A program made the translations under genes and the position numbers. A stretch of 64,000 nt of DNA from Sphingomonas sp. AP4-R1 (lineage in GTDB: Bacteria; Pseudomonadota; Alphaproteobacteria; Sphingomonadales; Sphingomonadaceae): positions 1 through 64,000 of the forward strand of contig NZ_CP053346.1 of assembly GCF_013113735.1 (NCBI RefSeq), read 5' to 3'. The first letter of the stretch is position 1; every line of letters begins with the position of its first letter. Of this stretch, positions 50,081 to 59,250 are shown piece by piece. Below the pieces are notes generated by a model that worked only from the letters and a program-made list of their open reading frames with translations, searched no databases and was not told the origin of the DNA.

Positions 50081-50497
50081 TCAGCTCTTCTTCGGCTTGG
50101 TATAGGGCACGAACTCCCCGAGGCTGACGAAGCCGCGCGGGAAGCGGCTCAGCCGATCGACCGTGCGGACCTGATCGAGATTGCAGAGCTGCGATCCCCA
50201 GATCTGCGTGACGAGGATATCGTCATTGTCGAGCGCGTCCGCCCCGGCCGTGGGGCGGTTCACATAGAGGGTCCGCCCGGTCGACTGATAGACGATCGCG
50301 GTGCCGTCGAAGATCCGGCTCTGCTGCGAATCGGTCACGCTGATGCAGCTGACCGGCTTGCCCGGCACGCGCCCCTCCAGCACCTTGGCGAGCGCGGCCT
50401 CGCCCTTGAGATTGGTCTTGGGCGGCTTGGCATCCCTGGCCGCCGCACCGCTCGCGATCAGAGCGGCGGCGAGCAGAGCGGAAAGAGCGTAACGCAT
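50081..50497 (-). CDS. Exported protein of unknown function (138 residues)
   Basis: The protein has a signal peptide (MRYALSALLAAALIASGAAA) and a mature region with two cysteines (VSCISV and QLCNLD) about 55 residues apart. DGTAIVYQSTGRTLYVNRP and DILVTQIWGSQLCNLDQV suggest a small beta-rich periplasmic domain. GAGAG lies upstream of the ATG. It is convergent with the permease and divergent from the MarC gene. I recognise no named family. Confidence 0.7.
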   Translation of the reverse strand: MRYALSALLAAALIASGAAARDAKPPKTNLKGEAALAKVLEGRVPGKPVSCISVTDSQQSRIFDGTAIVYQSTGRTLYVNRPTAGADALDNDDILVTQIWGSQLCNLDQVRTVDRLSRFPRGFVSLGEFVPYTKPKKS

Positions 50498-50688
50498 GAG
50501 ACTCTCCTTGCGTCGTCAATGGCCTGCCATACGACATCGCGCCTGAACCGGCGGTGAGCCGTGCCACCTGTGCGTTATTCCGCCGGCCCGCGCCATGCCC
50601 TCTGGCCTTGGCCGCGCGAGCCAATTACCGAGGGGGCGAACGACTTGCCCGGCAGGTCCCAACCGCCGCGACAGGGGAATACGCCTTC

Positions 50689-51378
50689 ATGGATCTCAGC
50701 CCGCTGCCCGTCGAAAGCGTCGTCGGCGCCTTTCTGCTGGCGTTTCCGGCGCTGTTCTCGATCGTGAACCCGGTGGGCGCGGCGCTGATCTTCAACGAGG
50801 TGATGACCGGCCGCACGCGCGCCGAGCGCCATCGCATGGCCGCCCGCATCGGCATCTATTCCACGATCGTGCTGCTCGTGTCGCTGTGGCTGGGCAGCTA
50901 TGTGCTGAACTTCTTCGGTGTGAGCCTGGAGGCGCTGCGGATCGCCGGCGGCCTCGTCGTCGCTATCCGCGCCTGGACGCTGCTGATGCAGCCCGGCACG
51001 CATGAGGAGCGCAAGGCCAGCGCCGCCGCGCCCGCGCAGGATGCGGGCGAGGATGTCGCCTTCTTCCCGCTCACCATGCCCTTCACCACCGGGCCGGGCA
51101 CGATCGCGGTGGCGATCGCGCTCTCGTCCCAGCGCCCCGCCAGCGGCATCGGCACGTTGCCCTTCTTCGGCGGCATGAGCCTGGCCGCCGTCGCCATCGC
51201 GATCATCATCTGGCTCGCCTATCGCTGGGCGGATCGGGTGGTGGCGTTGCTCGGCAATGCGGGCGCGCGGGTCTTCTCCCGCCTCGTCGCCTTCCTGCTG
51301 CTGTGCGTGGGCGTGCAGATCATCGTCACGGGCGCGATCGGCGTGGCGCACATCATGTTCACCCAGACCCCGCGATAA
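50689..51378 (+). CDS. MarC family integral membrane protein
   Basis: The 229-residue protein has six hydrophobic segments and the family pattern ALFSIVNPVGAALIFNEV, RMAARIGIYST, and FFPLTMPFTTGPGTIAVAI. MarC proteins were once linked to antibiotic resistance, but their function is unsettled. I start at 50689, with AGGGGA upstream. It is separated by 15 bases from the MFS gene and is probably co-transcribed with it. Confidence 0.93.
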   Translation: MDLSPLPVESVVGAFLLAFPALFSIVNPVGAALIFNEVMTGRTRAERHRMAARIGIYSTIVLLVSLWLGSYVLNFFGVSLEALRIAGGLVVAIRAWTLLMQPGTHEERKASAAAPAQDAGEDVAFFPLTMPFTTGPGTIAVAIALSSQRPASGIGTLPFFGGMSLAAVAIAIIIWLAYRWADRVVALLGNAGARVFSRLVAFLLLCVGVQIIVTGAIGVAHIMFTQTPR

Positions 51379-51393
51379 CGGCACCGGGCGACG

Positions 51394-52746
51394 ATGCGCG
51401 AGGCGGTGCGCCATCCCGGCTGGACGATCGCCGCGACGATGCTGGCCTCCAGCCTCGCCTTCATCGACGGATCGGTGACGAACGTGGCGCTGCCCGCGAT
51501 CGGGCATGATCTGCAGGCGCGGGGCGAGGCGCTGCCATGGGTGATCAACGCCTATCTGCTGCCCCTCTCCGCGCTGCTGCTGATCGGGGGTGCCGCAGGC
51601 GATCATTTCGGACGGCGGCGGGTGCTGACCTGGGGCATCCTGCTGTTCGCGGCCGCCTCGGTCGCCTGTGCGCTGGCGGCCGATCTGCACGTGCTGCTGG
51701 CCGGGCGCGTGCTGCAGGGGATCGGCGCGGCTTTGCTGATGCCGAACAGTCTCGGCATCCTCGGCAGTTCGTTCGAGGGCGAGGCGCGTGGGCGTGCCGT
51801 GGGCACCTGGGCGGCGGCGGGCGCCATCGCCAGCGCGATCGGGCCACCGCTGGGTGGCTGGATGGTCGATGCGATCGGCTGGCGCGTGATCTTCTACATC
51901 AACATTCCCGTCGCCGCCGCCGCGATCCTGATCGCGCGGGCGTATGTGGCGGAAAGCGCCAGCGAAGAGGGCCGGCTCGACTGGCTGGGCGCGCTGCTCG
52001 CGACCGGGGCGCTGGGCGCGCTGACCTGGGCGCTGACTTTGTGGTCCGCGCATCATCAAGCCTCGCCCGCCAGCTGGACGGGATTGAGCGCGGGCATCGC
52101 GCTCCTGATCCTGTTCGTGGTGACCGAGCATCGGCTGGGCGAGCGCGCGATGATGCCGCTCTCGTTGTTCGGATCGCGACCGTTCGTGGGCCTCACCTTG
52201 CTGACCTTCCTGCTCTACGGCGCGCTCGGCGGGCTGATCGTGATGCTGCCCTATCTGCTGATCGTCGGCGGCGGCTACAGTCCGGCGCAGGCGGGGCTGG
52301 CGCTGCTGCCCTTCTCGATCGTGATCGGTACGGCCTCGCGGCTGGCGGGGCGGCTGACCGAACGGATCGGCCCACGCTGGCCGCTCACGATCGGACCGAT
52401 CGTGACGGCGATCGGCTTCGCGTTGCTGCTGCGCGCCGATCCGCACGGCAGCTATTGGACGGCGATCCTGCCGGGCATGGCCGTGATCGCGCTGGGCATG
52501 GCCGGCACGGTGGCGCCGCTGACGACGGCGGTTCTCTCCTCGGTCGACGATCGCCACACCGGCACCGCCTCCGGCTTCAACAGCGCGATCGCGCGGACGG
52601 GTGGCCTGATCGCGACCGCTCTGGGCGGGGCGGTGTTGTCCCGCACTGGCGTGGCCCTGGTCGATGCTTTCCATGTCGCCGCGATCGTGGGTTCGGCGCT
52701 GGCGCTTGCCTCCGGCATCGCCGCCTTTGCCACGCTGGAAAGCTGA
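51394..52746 (+). CDS. MFS exporter, DHA2 (EmrB/QacA-like) family
   Basis: The 450-residue transporter shows the DHA2 start LASSLAFIDGSVTNVALPAI and GGAAGDHFGRRRVLTWGIL (motif A). VLQGIGAALLMPNSLGIL and WAAAGAIASAIGPPLGGWMV are motifs B and C. It is about 50 residues shorter than 14-helix EmrB, so the helix count is uncertain (12-14). It probably exports drugs or metabolites. A family C repeat follows its stop. Confidence 0.92.
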   Translation: MREAVRHPGWTIAATMLASSLAFIDGSVTNVALPAIGHDLQARGEALPWVINAYLLPLSALLLIGGAAGDHFGRRRVLTWGILLFAAASVACALAADLHVLLAGRVLQGIGAALLMPNSLGILGSSFEGEARGRAVGTWAAAGAIASAIGPPLGGWMVDAIGWRVIFYINIPVAAAAILIARAYVAESASEEGRLDWLGALLATGALGALTWALTLWSAHHQASPASWTGLSAGIALLILFVVTEHRLGERAMMPLSLFGSRPFVGLTLLTFLLYGALGGLIVMLPYLLIVGGGYSPAQAGLALLPFSIVIGTASRLAGRLTERIGPRWPLTIGPIVTAIGFALLLRADPHGSYWTAILPGMAVIALGMAGTVAPLTTAVLSSVDDRHTGTASGFNSAIARTGGLIATALGGAVLSRTGVALVDAFHVAAIVGSALALASGIAAFATLES

Positions 52747-52753
52747 AAGACTT

Positions 52754-52839
52754 CCGTTCGTGCTGAGCTTGTCGAAGCACCGTTCTTCTTTTCAGCCGGA
52801 TGAAGAAGGACGGTGCTTCGACAGGCTCAGCACGAACGG
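52754..52839. repeat. Intergenic palindromic repeat, family C (copy 4)
   Basis: CCGTTCGTGCTGAGCTTGTC and TCGACAGGCTCAGCACGAAC, with GG following, are inverted repeats; inner arms CACCGTTCTTC and GAAGGACGGTG also pair. It is the most regular of the four copies. Confidence 0.88.
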
Positions 52840-52906
52840 GAAGATTAGAGAAATACCGTATCCCACAGTTGGGCTAACGCGGTTTAGCGTGTAGGGGCGG
52901 CGCCCC

Positions 52907-54199
52907 ATGTCAGCCTCCCCCCTTCAAACCCTCGGCCTCGATTTCGGCACGACCAACTCGGTCGTCGCGCTCACGCATGACGGGACGACCGATCCTGTCC
53001 TGCTCGATGCGCCCGGCGGCAAGACCACCTCCTTCCGCTCGGCCCTGTGCTTCTGGGAAGACGAGGGCGGGCGCGGCAAGCTCGCGTCCGAGGCGGGGCC
53101 GTGGGCGATCGCCGAATATGCGGAATTTCCGCAGGGCAGCCGCTTCATCCAGTCGTTCAAGTCGGTCGCCGCCAATGCCGCGTTCGAGCATGCGACGATC
53201 TTCGAGAAGCGTTTCCGCTTCGAGGAACTGGGCCGCCTGTTCCTCGACAAGCTGGCCGCACGCGCGGGCGGCGTGTTCAAGACCGCAGACCGGATCGTGA
53301 TCGGCCGCCCCGTGGAATATGCGGGTCACCGTCCAGACGATGCGCTGGCGCGGCAGCGTTACGCCGCGATGTTCGCCGCGATCGGCGCCGAGATTCACTA
53401 TGTTTACGAGCCGGTCGGCGCGGCCTTCAGCTACGCCTCCCGCATCAGCGATCCGGCCACGATCCTCGTTGCCGATTTCGGCGGCGGCACCAGCGACTTT
53501 TCGGTCGTCTCGATCGACCGGCCCGGTTCGGCGCACCGCTGCGTTCCGCTCGGCCATGCGGGCGTGGGCATTGCCGGCGATCGCTTCGATTATCGCCTGA
53601 TCGATCATCTCGTGCTGCCGCTGCTGGGCAAGGGCGGCACCTATCGATCGTTCGACAAATTGCTGGAGATTCCGGGCGGCTATTTCGCCGATGTGGGCGA
53701 CTGGTCGCGCCTCGCCCTGATGCGCAACCGCCGTACGCTGGCCGAACTGGAGAAGCTCCAGAAATCCGCGACCGATCCGGACTCGATCGGCCGCATGATC
53801 GCGCTGATCGAGCAGGAACTGGGCTTCCGTCTCTATGAAGCGGTGGACCGCGTGAAGCGGGACCTTTCGGCCAACGAGAGCGCGCACTTCCATTTCGCGG
53901 GCGGCGGCCTCTCGATCGAGGCGCCCGTAACGCGCGCCGAATTCGAGGCGTGGATCGCGCCGGACGTCGCGCGGATGGAGGCCGCCGTCGATCGCGCGCT
54001 GGCGACCGCCGGCACGCCCGCCGACCGGATCGACCGCGTGTTCCTGACGGGCGGGTCCTCGCTCACGCCGCGCATCCGCCGCCTGTTTGCGGACCGCTTC
54101 GGCGAGGACCGGATCGCCAGCGGCAACGAACTCTCCTCGATCGCGCACGGGCTCGCCCTGATCGGGCAGGAGGAGGATCTGGCGCCCTGGGCGGCCTGA
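52907..54199 (+). CDS. yegD: Hsp70-family chaperone, YegD-like
   Basis: The 430-residue protein has an Hsp70 ATPase fold: LGLDFGTTNSVVAL (phosphate 1), ILVADFGGGTSDFSVV (phosphate 2) and DRVFLTGGSSLTPRIRRLF (adenosine). The C-terminal substrate-binding domain of DnaK is absent, as in YegD. Its function is unclear; a DnaK-like role without the lid has been proposed. Just before the ATG, GGGGC-GGC-GCCCC can fold over the only AGGGG, so initiation may be structure-limited. A GCTAA-N6-TTAGC inverted repeat at 52873-52888 could be an operator. Confidence 0.9.
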   Translation: MSASPLQTLGLDFGTTNSVVALTHDGTTDPVLLDAPGGKTTSFRSALCFWEDEGGRGKLASEAGPWAIAEYAEFPQGSRFIQSFKSVAANAAFEHATIFEKRFRFEELGRLFLDKLAARAGGVFKTADRIVIGRPVEYAGHRPDDALARQRYAAMFAAIGAEIHYVYEPVGAAFSYASRISDPATILVADFGGGTSDFSVVSIDRPGSAHRCVPLGHAGVGIAGDRFDYRLIDHLVLPLLGKGGTYRSFDKLLEIPGGYFADVGDWSRLALMRNRRTLAELEKLQKSATDPDSIGRMIALIEQELGFRLYEAVDRVKRDLSANESAHFHFAGGGLSIEAPVTRAEFEAWIAPDVARMEAAVDRALATAGTPADRIDRVFLTGGSSLTPRIRRLFADRFGEDRIASGNELSSIAHGLALIGQEEDLAPWAA

Positions 54200-54277
54200 A
54201 ACGGGTCCCAAAACTGGCCGAACCCGGAACGCCCGCCTAAGACGCGCTTTCCACCCTCATCAACGGGAGATCGCGTC

Positions 54278-55303
54278 ATGCAGGAGATCGGCGTCGGCCT
54301 GATCGGATACGGACTGGCGGGGCGCGCCTTCCACGCGCCTTATGTGGCGGTGACGCCCGGCATGACGCTGCACGCTGTCGTCTCGCGCGATGCCGCCAAG
54401 GTCCATGCGGGCCTGCCGGGCATGGATGTGGTGCCGGATGTCGCCGCGCTGGTGGCGCGGGACGATGTGGACCTCGTCATCGTCGCCAGCCCGGACGAGC
54501 TTCATGCCGAGCATGCGCTGGCGGCGCTGGCGGCGGGCAAGCATGTGCTGATCGACAAGCCCTTCGCCACCACGCTGGCGGATGCGCGCCGCATCGCCGC
54601 CGAGGGCGAGGCGCGGGGCCGCATCGTGACCGTCTTCCAGAATCGCCGCTGGGATGCCGATTTCCGCACGCTCCAGCGCCTGATCGCGGGTGGCGAACTG
54701 GGCGAGATCGTCGAGCTGGAAAGCCGCTTCGATCGCTTCCGTCCCACGTTCACCGATACGTGGAAGGACGCGCGCACCGCGGGACCGTGGCTGGATCTGG
54801 GCCCGCATCTGATCGATCAGGCGCTCACCCTGTTCGGACGCCCCATCGGCGTGACAACCGATCTGGCGACGCAGCGCGCAGGCGCGCCCGCTGCCGATTA
54901 TGTACATGCGACGTTGCGCTACGAGACGGTGCGCGTACATCTCCACGCCAGCAAGCTGGTGGCCGCGCATGGCCTGCGCTTCGCCGCGCACGGCACGCGT
55001 GGCAGCTGGATGAAGCAGGGGCTCGACGTGCAGGAGGGCAAGGCCGTGGCGGGTCAGGCGCCCGCCGGCGAGGATTGGGGTCTCGATCCCGTGCCCGGCC
55101 TGCTGTTCCGTCCGGAGGATGGCCCGGAGCCCGTCGCGTTCGTCAACGAGAAGGGCGACTATCGCTTGTTCTGGCAGGCGCTGGCGGAAGCGATTCGCGG
55201 CGATGGCCCCAGCCCCGTGCCCGCCTCGGCCGGCGTGGCGGTGCTGGAGGTGATCGATGCGGGCCTGCGCAGCGCGGCCGAGCGACGCGAGATCCTGTTG
55301 TAA
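54278..55303 (+). CDS. Gfo/Idh/MocA family oxidoreductase
   Basis: The 341-residue protein has the N-terminal Rossmann motif GLIGYGLAGRAFHAPYV and VIVASPDELHAEHALAALAA. The dinucleotide domain is followed by KHVLIDKPFATTLADA, whose EKP-like Lys-Pro holds the catalytic lysine, and GPWLDLGPHLIDQALTLFG with the catalytic His region. It resembles YvaA/YdgJ-type dehydrogenases acting on inositol- or sugar-like substrates. GGGAG precedes the start. It is convergent with the RNase J gene. Confidence 0.93.
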   Translation: MQEIGVGLIGYGLAGRAFHAPYVAVTPGMTLHAVVSRDAAKVHAGLPGMDVVPDVAALVARDDVDLVIVASPDELHAEHALAALAAGKHVLIDKPFATTLADARRIAAEGEARGRIVTVFQNRRWDADFRTLQRLIAGGELGEIVELESRFDRFRPTFTDTWKDARTAGPWLDLGPHLIDQALTLFGRPIGVTTDLATQRAGAPAADYVHATLRYETVRVHLHASKLVAAHGLRFAAHGTRGSWMKQGLDVQEGKAVAGQAPAGEDWGLDPVPGLLFRPEDGPEPVAFVNEKGDYRLFWQALAEAIRGDGPSPVPASAGVAVLEVIDAGLRSAAERREILL

Positions 55304-55335
55304 GACGGATGCGGAGCCTCAACGGCTCCGCAGCG

Positions 55336-56976
55336 TCACAGCCGGATCAGCGAAACGTCGACCACCGGCTTCTTGCCGGTCCATTCGGTCGCCTTGCGCC
55401 GCACGGCGAGGCGAATCGACTCGCGCAGCTTGGCCTCGTCCTTGCCGCCGGCCTGCACCGCCTTGGCCGCCGCCTCGCTGGCTTCCTGGATGAAGTCCGC
55501 GCGATCTTCCTCCACCGGCACGCCCTGGAAGCTGATCGCGGGCTTGCCCTTGAGCCGACCCGCCTGATCCAGCGCCACCGCGACCGCGATCACGCCGTGC
55601 AGCGAAATCTTGCGCCGCTCGTTCATCGTCGTGCCGTCGGCGGGCAGGATCACGTCGCCGTCAAGGATCAGGCGGCCAGAACGCTCGGTGCCGATCTTCT
55701 TCGGCCCGTCGGGCGCGAGGCGGATCACGTCGCCGTTCATCTGCACGATCGACTTGGGCACGCCGAGGCTGTCCGCCAGCCGTGCCTGCTCGGCCATGTG
55801 GCGCATCTCGCCGTGGACGGGCAGCACGATCTCGGGCTGGATCCAGCGATACATCAGTTCGAGTTCGGGGCGCCCCGGATGGCCGGACACATGGACATGC
55901 GCCTGCCGGTCCGTGATCATGATGATGTCCTTGGCGGCGAGCGCATTCTGGATGCGGCCGATCGCCATCTCGTTGCCGGGGATCTGCTTGGACGAGAAGA
56001 CCACCGTATCGCCCTTCGACAGCTTCAGCTGATGGCTGTCGAACGCGATGCGGGCGAGCGCCGCGCGCGATTCGCCCTGGCCGCCGGTGGCGATGATCAT
56101 CACGTCGCGCGGCGGCAGGCTCATCGCCGTATCGAAATCGATCACGGGCGGGAAATCGTCCATATAGCCGACGCTCTTGGCCACCTTCAGGATGCGATCG
56201 AGCGAGCGGCCCGCCACGCACAGCTGACGGTTCGTGTCGCGCGCCACCTGGCCCAGCGTCTGCAGCCGTGCCGCATTCGAGGCGAAGGTGGTGACGAGCA
56301 CGCGGCCCTTGGCCTCGCGGATCACCGCATCCAGCCCCTCGCGCACCGCCGCTTCGGAGCCCGACGCGGATTCGTTGAACACGTTGGTGCTGTCGCACAC
56401 CAGGGCCAGCACGCCCTTGTCCCCGATCGCGGTCAGTTCCTCGGCGGTGGCGGGCGTGCCGAGCAGGGGCTCGTCGTCCAGCTTCCAGTCGCCGGTGTGG
56501 AAGATACGGCCGTAGGGCGTATCGATCAGGAGCGCATTGCCCTCCGGGATCGAATGGGCGAGCGGCACATAGGTGAAGCTGAAGGGGCCGAGATCGAAGC
56601 TGGAATCGCGCGGGATGATGTTGAGCTTCACCTGCTTGGTGATGCCCTCTTCCTCCAGCTTGCCCTTGATCAGCCCGGCCGTGAACGGCGTGGCATAGAG
56701 CGGCACGCCCAGATCGGCGGCGAGATAGGGGATCGCGCCGATATGATCCTCATGCCCGTGCGTCAGCACGATGCCGAGGAGATCCTTGGCATGTTTCTCG
56801 ATGAATTCGAGGTCCGGCAGGATCAGATCGATGCCGGGATAAGCGGGGTCGGCGAACGTCAGGCCGAGATCCACCATCACCCATTTGCCCTGGGTGCCGT
56901 AGAGATTCACGTTCATCCCGATCTCCCCCGAGCCGCCAAGCGCGAGGAAGAGCAGTTCGTTACCGGGTTTGGTCAT
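55336..56976 (-). CDS. rnj: Ribonuclease J
   Basis: The 546-residue protein is a beta-CASP metallo-beta-lactamase RNase with 5'-exo and endo activity, involved in rRNA maturation and mRNA decay. Metal-binding residues are in LTHGHEDHIGAI; downstream are HSIPEGNALLIDT, CDSTNVFNES, HVSGHPGRPELELMYRWIQP, and VHGEMRHMAEQA. The C-terminal domain is complete. I start at 56976 (MTKPGNELLFLALGG); the frame is open to 57075, but that stretch is not family-like. It is normal in alphaproteobacteria. Confidence 0.96.
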   Translation of the reverse strand: MTKPGNELLFLALGGSGEIGMNVNLYGTQGKWVMVDLGLTFADPAYPGIDLILPDLEFIEKHAKDLLGIVLTHGHEDHIGAIPYLAADLGVPLYATPFTAGLIKGKLEEEGITKQVKLNIIPRDSSFDLGPFSFTYVPLAHSIPEGNALLIDTPYGRIFHTGDWKLDDEPLLGTPATAEELTAIGDKGVLALVCDSTNVFNESASGSEAAVREGLDAVIREAKGRVLVTTFASNAARLQTLGQVARDTNRQLCVAGRSLDRILKVAKSVGYMDDFPPVIDFDTAMSLPPRDVMIIATGGQGESRAALARIAFDSHQLKLSKGDTVVFSSKQIPGNEMAIGRIQNALAAKDIIMITDRQAHVHVSGHPGRPELELMYRWIQPEIVLPVHGEMRHMAEQARLADSLGVPKSIVQMNGDVIRLAPDGPKKIGTERSGRLILDGDVILPADGTTMNERRKISLHGVIAVAVALDQAGRLKGKPAISFQGVPVEEDRADFIQEASEAAAKAVQAGGKDEAKLRESIRLAVRRKATEWTGKKPVVDVSLIRL

Positions 56977-57480
56977 GGAATTCCGATGATGGTGCGATCG
57001 CGGCCGCTGCGCCTGGGGAGCCGCGCGGACGTATTGTTTCGCACGCTCATGTAGAGGCTCCGCCATCAGTCGCAACCCCAGGTGACACTTGTTATCTTTC
57101 CCTATGCGTCAAAAAATTCCCGCTTGAGGAAATTGCAGCAAGATATTCGCATCTTGCCTGCCTGTATGATCGGACACCCCTGATCCTCTCCCTGAGATGG
57201 CCAATTTTAGGGATTTATGGAACCATTTTGCAGCGAGGCCGTTGCTTCCCGCAACCCCTGTTCGGCATGTCGGCGCCCCAGTAAAAGCCGTTGCTGTCAA
57301 TCCTATTACCAATAATCGCGTTTACGCTTAGGTTAATCGATACGGTAACTATGGATTTGGCTTTTCGCAGTCGCAGCATAATTGGAGAAAAGGCCCGACC
57401 AATTTCACGAAATTGGCGGATTTTGATGATCTCGACAAATCTCTACTTGCACCCGAAGTAAAGCCCGTCTAGTCGCTAAC

Positions 57481-57603
57481 GACCTCGGGAGCGCGGCGCC
57501 CGCAGAGCAAGCGAGAATCGGCCCCTGACAGGAGGGCCGCCGCTGGGAGAGGATGCCGCTAAGACAACGAGGATGTAGCCCGGCCGCGGCCGCGCCGGGC
57601 TAC
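57481..57603 (+). ncRNA. Candidate structured small RNA upstream of miaB
   Basis: This GC-rich block has CGGCCC/GGGCCG pairing around 57519-57538 and GCGG-CGC-CCGC near 57493-57503, and ends in a strong hairpin. CCTCG near its 5' end and CGAGG near 57568 could form a long-range closing stem, as in compact small RNAs. A TTGCAC lies 17 bases before TAGTCG just upstream, a weak promoter. It does not match 4.5S, tmRNA or RNase P RNA signatures that I know; 6S RNA was considered but not supported. Confidence 0.35.
57575..57603 (+). terminator. Terminator-like hairpin
   Basis: GTAGCCCGGC (57575-57584) pairs perfectly with GCCGGGCTAC (57594-57603) and is followed by TTT. It lies 130 bases before miaB with no gene immediately upstream. 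Confidence 0.65.
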
Positions 57604-57732
57604 TTTCCAGTCCGGCCCGCCCCCTGCCGCCTCCCGATCAACGCCATCTGGATCGACACCATTTCGATCGAAGCCATTCCGATCGGCAAGGCTCCGCTTT
57701 CACGGATCGGCTCCAGCCGCTAAAGGCGCGCG

Positions 57733-59079
57733 ATGACTTCCCCGTCCACCCGTCCACCCTCGCGCCCGTTGCCCAAGACCTTCAGCGTCAAATCCTTCGG
57801 CTGCCAGATGAACGCCTATGACGGCGCACGCATGGCAGAATTGCTGGAAGAACAGGGCCTCGTCGCGGTGGAGACGGACGAAGCGGATCTCGTCCTGCTC
57901 AACACCTGCCATATCCGCGAGAAGGCGGCCGAGAAGGTCTATTCGGATATCGGCCGGCTGACGAAGACCGCGCAGGGCAAGGGGCGCGCCAAACCGATGA
58001 TCGCGGTGGCGGGCTGCGTCGCGCAGGCCGAGGGCGCCGAAATCCCGCGCCGCGCGCCCGCCGTGGATCTGGTGGTCGGCCCGCAGGCCTATCATCGCCT
58101 GCCCGATCTGATCGCCGAAGCCGCCTCCGGCAAGAAGGCGCTGGATACGGACATGCCCGCCGCCTCCAAATTCGATGCGCTGCCGAAGCGGCGGCGACAG
58201 GGGCCCGGCGCGTTCCTCACCGTGCAGGAGGGCTGCGACAAATTCTGCACCTATTGCGTGGTGCCCTACACGCGCGGCGCCGAGATTTCGCGCCCGTGGG
58301 GCCAAGTGGTGGACGAGGCGAAGGCGCTCGTCGATGCCGGTGCGCGCGAGATCACGTTGCTCGGCCAGAACGTCAACGCCTGGACGCACGAGGGGCGCGG
58401 CCTGCACGATCTGATCGAGGAACTGGCCAGGCTGCCCAGGCTCGCGCGCATCCGCTACACGACCAGCCACCCCAACGACATGGCCGACGGGCTGATCGCC
58501 GCGCATCGCGACATCGACAAGCTCATGCCCTTCCTGCACCTGCCCGTGCAGGCCGGCAGCGATCGCATCCTGAAGGCGATGAACCGCAGCCACGATGTGG
58601 CGAGCTACCTGAAGCTGATCGATCGCGTGCGCGCCGTCCGGCCCGATATCGCCATCTCCGGCGACTTCATCGTCGGCTTCCCCGGCGAGACGGATGCGGA
58701 ATTCGAGGAGACGCTCTCGGCCGTCCGCGCGATCGGCCACGCGCAGGCCTTCTCGTTCAAATATTCGCCCCGCCCCGGCACGCCCGCCGCGACGATGGGC
58801 GATGCCGTGCCCGCCGCCGTGATGGACGAACGGCTCCAGCGGCTGCAGGCGCTGATCGCCGAGCAGCAATATGCGTTCAACCGCGCGACGCTCGGCAAGA
58901 CCTGCGCCGTACTGATCGAGCGCGACGGCAAATTGCCCGGCCAGCGCCTCGGCAAATCCCCGTGGCTGCAATCCGTGCTGATCGATGGCGGCGCGATCGG
59001 CGATCTGGTCGACGTGACGATCACGCAGGCCGGCCCGAACAGCCTGCAGGGCGAGGCGAAAGTGCTGGCGGCCGCCTGA
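57733..59079 (+). CDS. miaB: tRNA-2-methylthio-N6-dimethylallyladenosine synthase
   Basis: The 448-residue radical SAM methylthiotransferase modifies A37 of tRNAs reading UNN codons. It has the N-terminal UPF0004 cysteines ([24 protein letters not shown]), the radical [18 protein letters not shown] and a C-terminal TRAM domain ending LQGEAKVLA. In many alphaproteobacteria it precedes phoH-ybeY; here the mutagenesis cassette follows instead, which points to a rearrangement at this place. Confidence 0.96.
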   Translation: MTSPSTRPPSRPLPKTFSVKSFGCQMNAYDGARMAELLEEQGLVAVETDEADLVLLNTCHIREKAAEKVYSDIGRLTKTAQGKGRAKPMIAVAGCVAQAEGAEIPRRAPAVDLVVGPQAYHRLPDLIAEAASGKKALDTDMPAASKFDALPKRRRQGPGAFLTVQEGCDKFCTYCVVPYTRGAEISRPWGQVVDEAKALVDAGAREITLLGQNVNAWTHEGRGLHDLIEELARLPRLARIRYTTSHPNDMADGLIAAHRDIDKLMPFLHLPVQAGSDRILKAMNRSHDVASYLKLIDRVRAVRPDIAISGDFIVGFPGETDAEFEETLSAVRAIGHAQAFSFKYSPRPGTPAATMGDAVPAAVMDERLQRLQALIAEQQYAFNRATLGKTCAVLIERDGKLPGQRLGKSPWLQSVLIDGGAIGDLVDVTITQAGPNSLQGEAKVLAAA

Positions 59080-59085
59080 ACTTCT

Positions 59086-59200
59086 GTTCCTCCCCAGCTT
59101 TGCTCGGGAAGGGAACCGCAGACAGTGCGGTGGAGGGGCAAATCCCGCCGCCGCGCAACTCCCCTACACCTCTCCCCATGTAGCCATGGAAAGGAGGAAC
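59086..59200. repeat. Decayed palindromic repeat between miaB and imuA
   Basis: GTTCCTCCCC (59086-59095) and GGAGGAAC near 59193-59200 are complementary, with an inner CCCCAGCTTTGCTCGGG near-palindrome. Symmetry is poorer than in other copies, so it looks like an old element. It ends just before the imuA promoter. Confidence 0.65.
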
Positions 59201-59231
59201 GGCCCGGCTTGACTCCGCGCACTCCTGATAA

Positions 59232-59246
59232 GAACATATCAGGAAC
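59232..59246 (+). promoter_or_regulatory. LexA operator overlapping the imuA start region
   Basis: GAAC-ATATCAG-GAAC is a perfect reverse-form SOS box. It ends four bases before the imuA ATG at 59251, and its second half overlaps the AGGA that serves as ribosome binding site. TTGACT at 59209-59214 could be the -35 element, placing the operator over the -10 region. Confidence 0.9.
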
Positions 59247-59250
59247 ATGT

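Larger units (their letters stand above)
56977..57732. other. 756-base gap between rnj and miaB, partly AT-rich
   Basis: The stretch from about 57076 to 57480 is visibly more AT-rich than the rest of the window and has no convincing gene; a CCAATTT/AAATTGG hairpin lies at 57399-57416. From 57481 to 57605 the sequence becomes GC-rich with several hairpins ending in a terminator. 57606-57732 is the miaB leader, with repeated GATCGG/GATCGA units. Confidence 0.5.

Noticed and set aside
57332..57350. CtrA-like TTAA-N7 box in the rnj-miaB gap
   Set aside because: The second half reads GGTAA, with too many mismatches to the TTAAC half-site.
57343..57470. 36-codon plus-strand frame (MDLAFRSRSI...) in the AT-rich gap
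   Set aside because: No ribosome binding site, atypical codon use, and no recognisable features.
57481..57603. 6S RNA, SRP RNA or tmRNA
   Set aside because: The conserved GGAAGC-type SRP loop, a tmRNA tag or tRNA-like end, and the 6S open bubble could not be found; left as an unnamed candidate.
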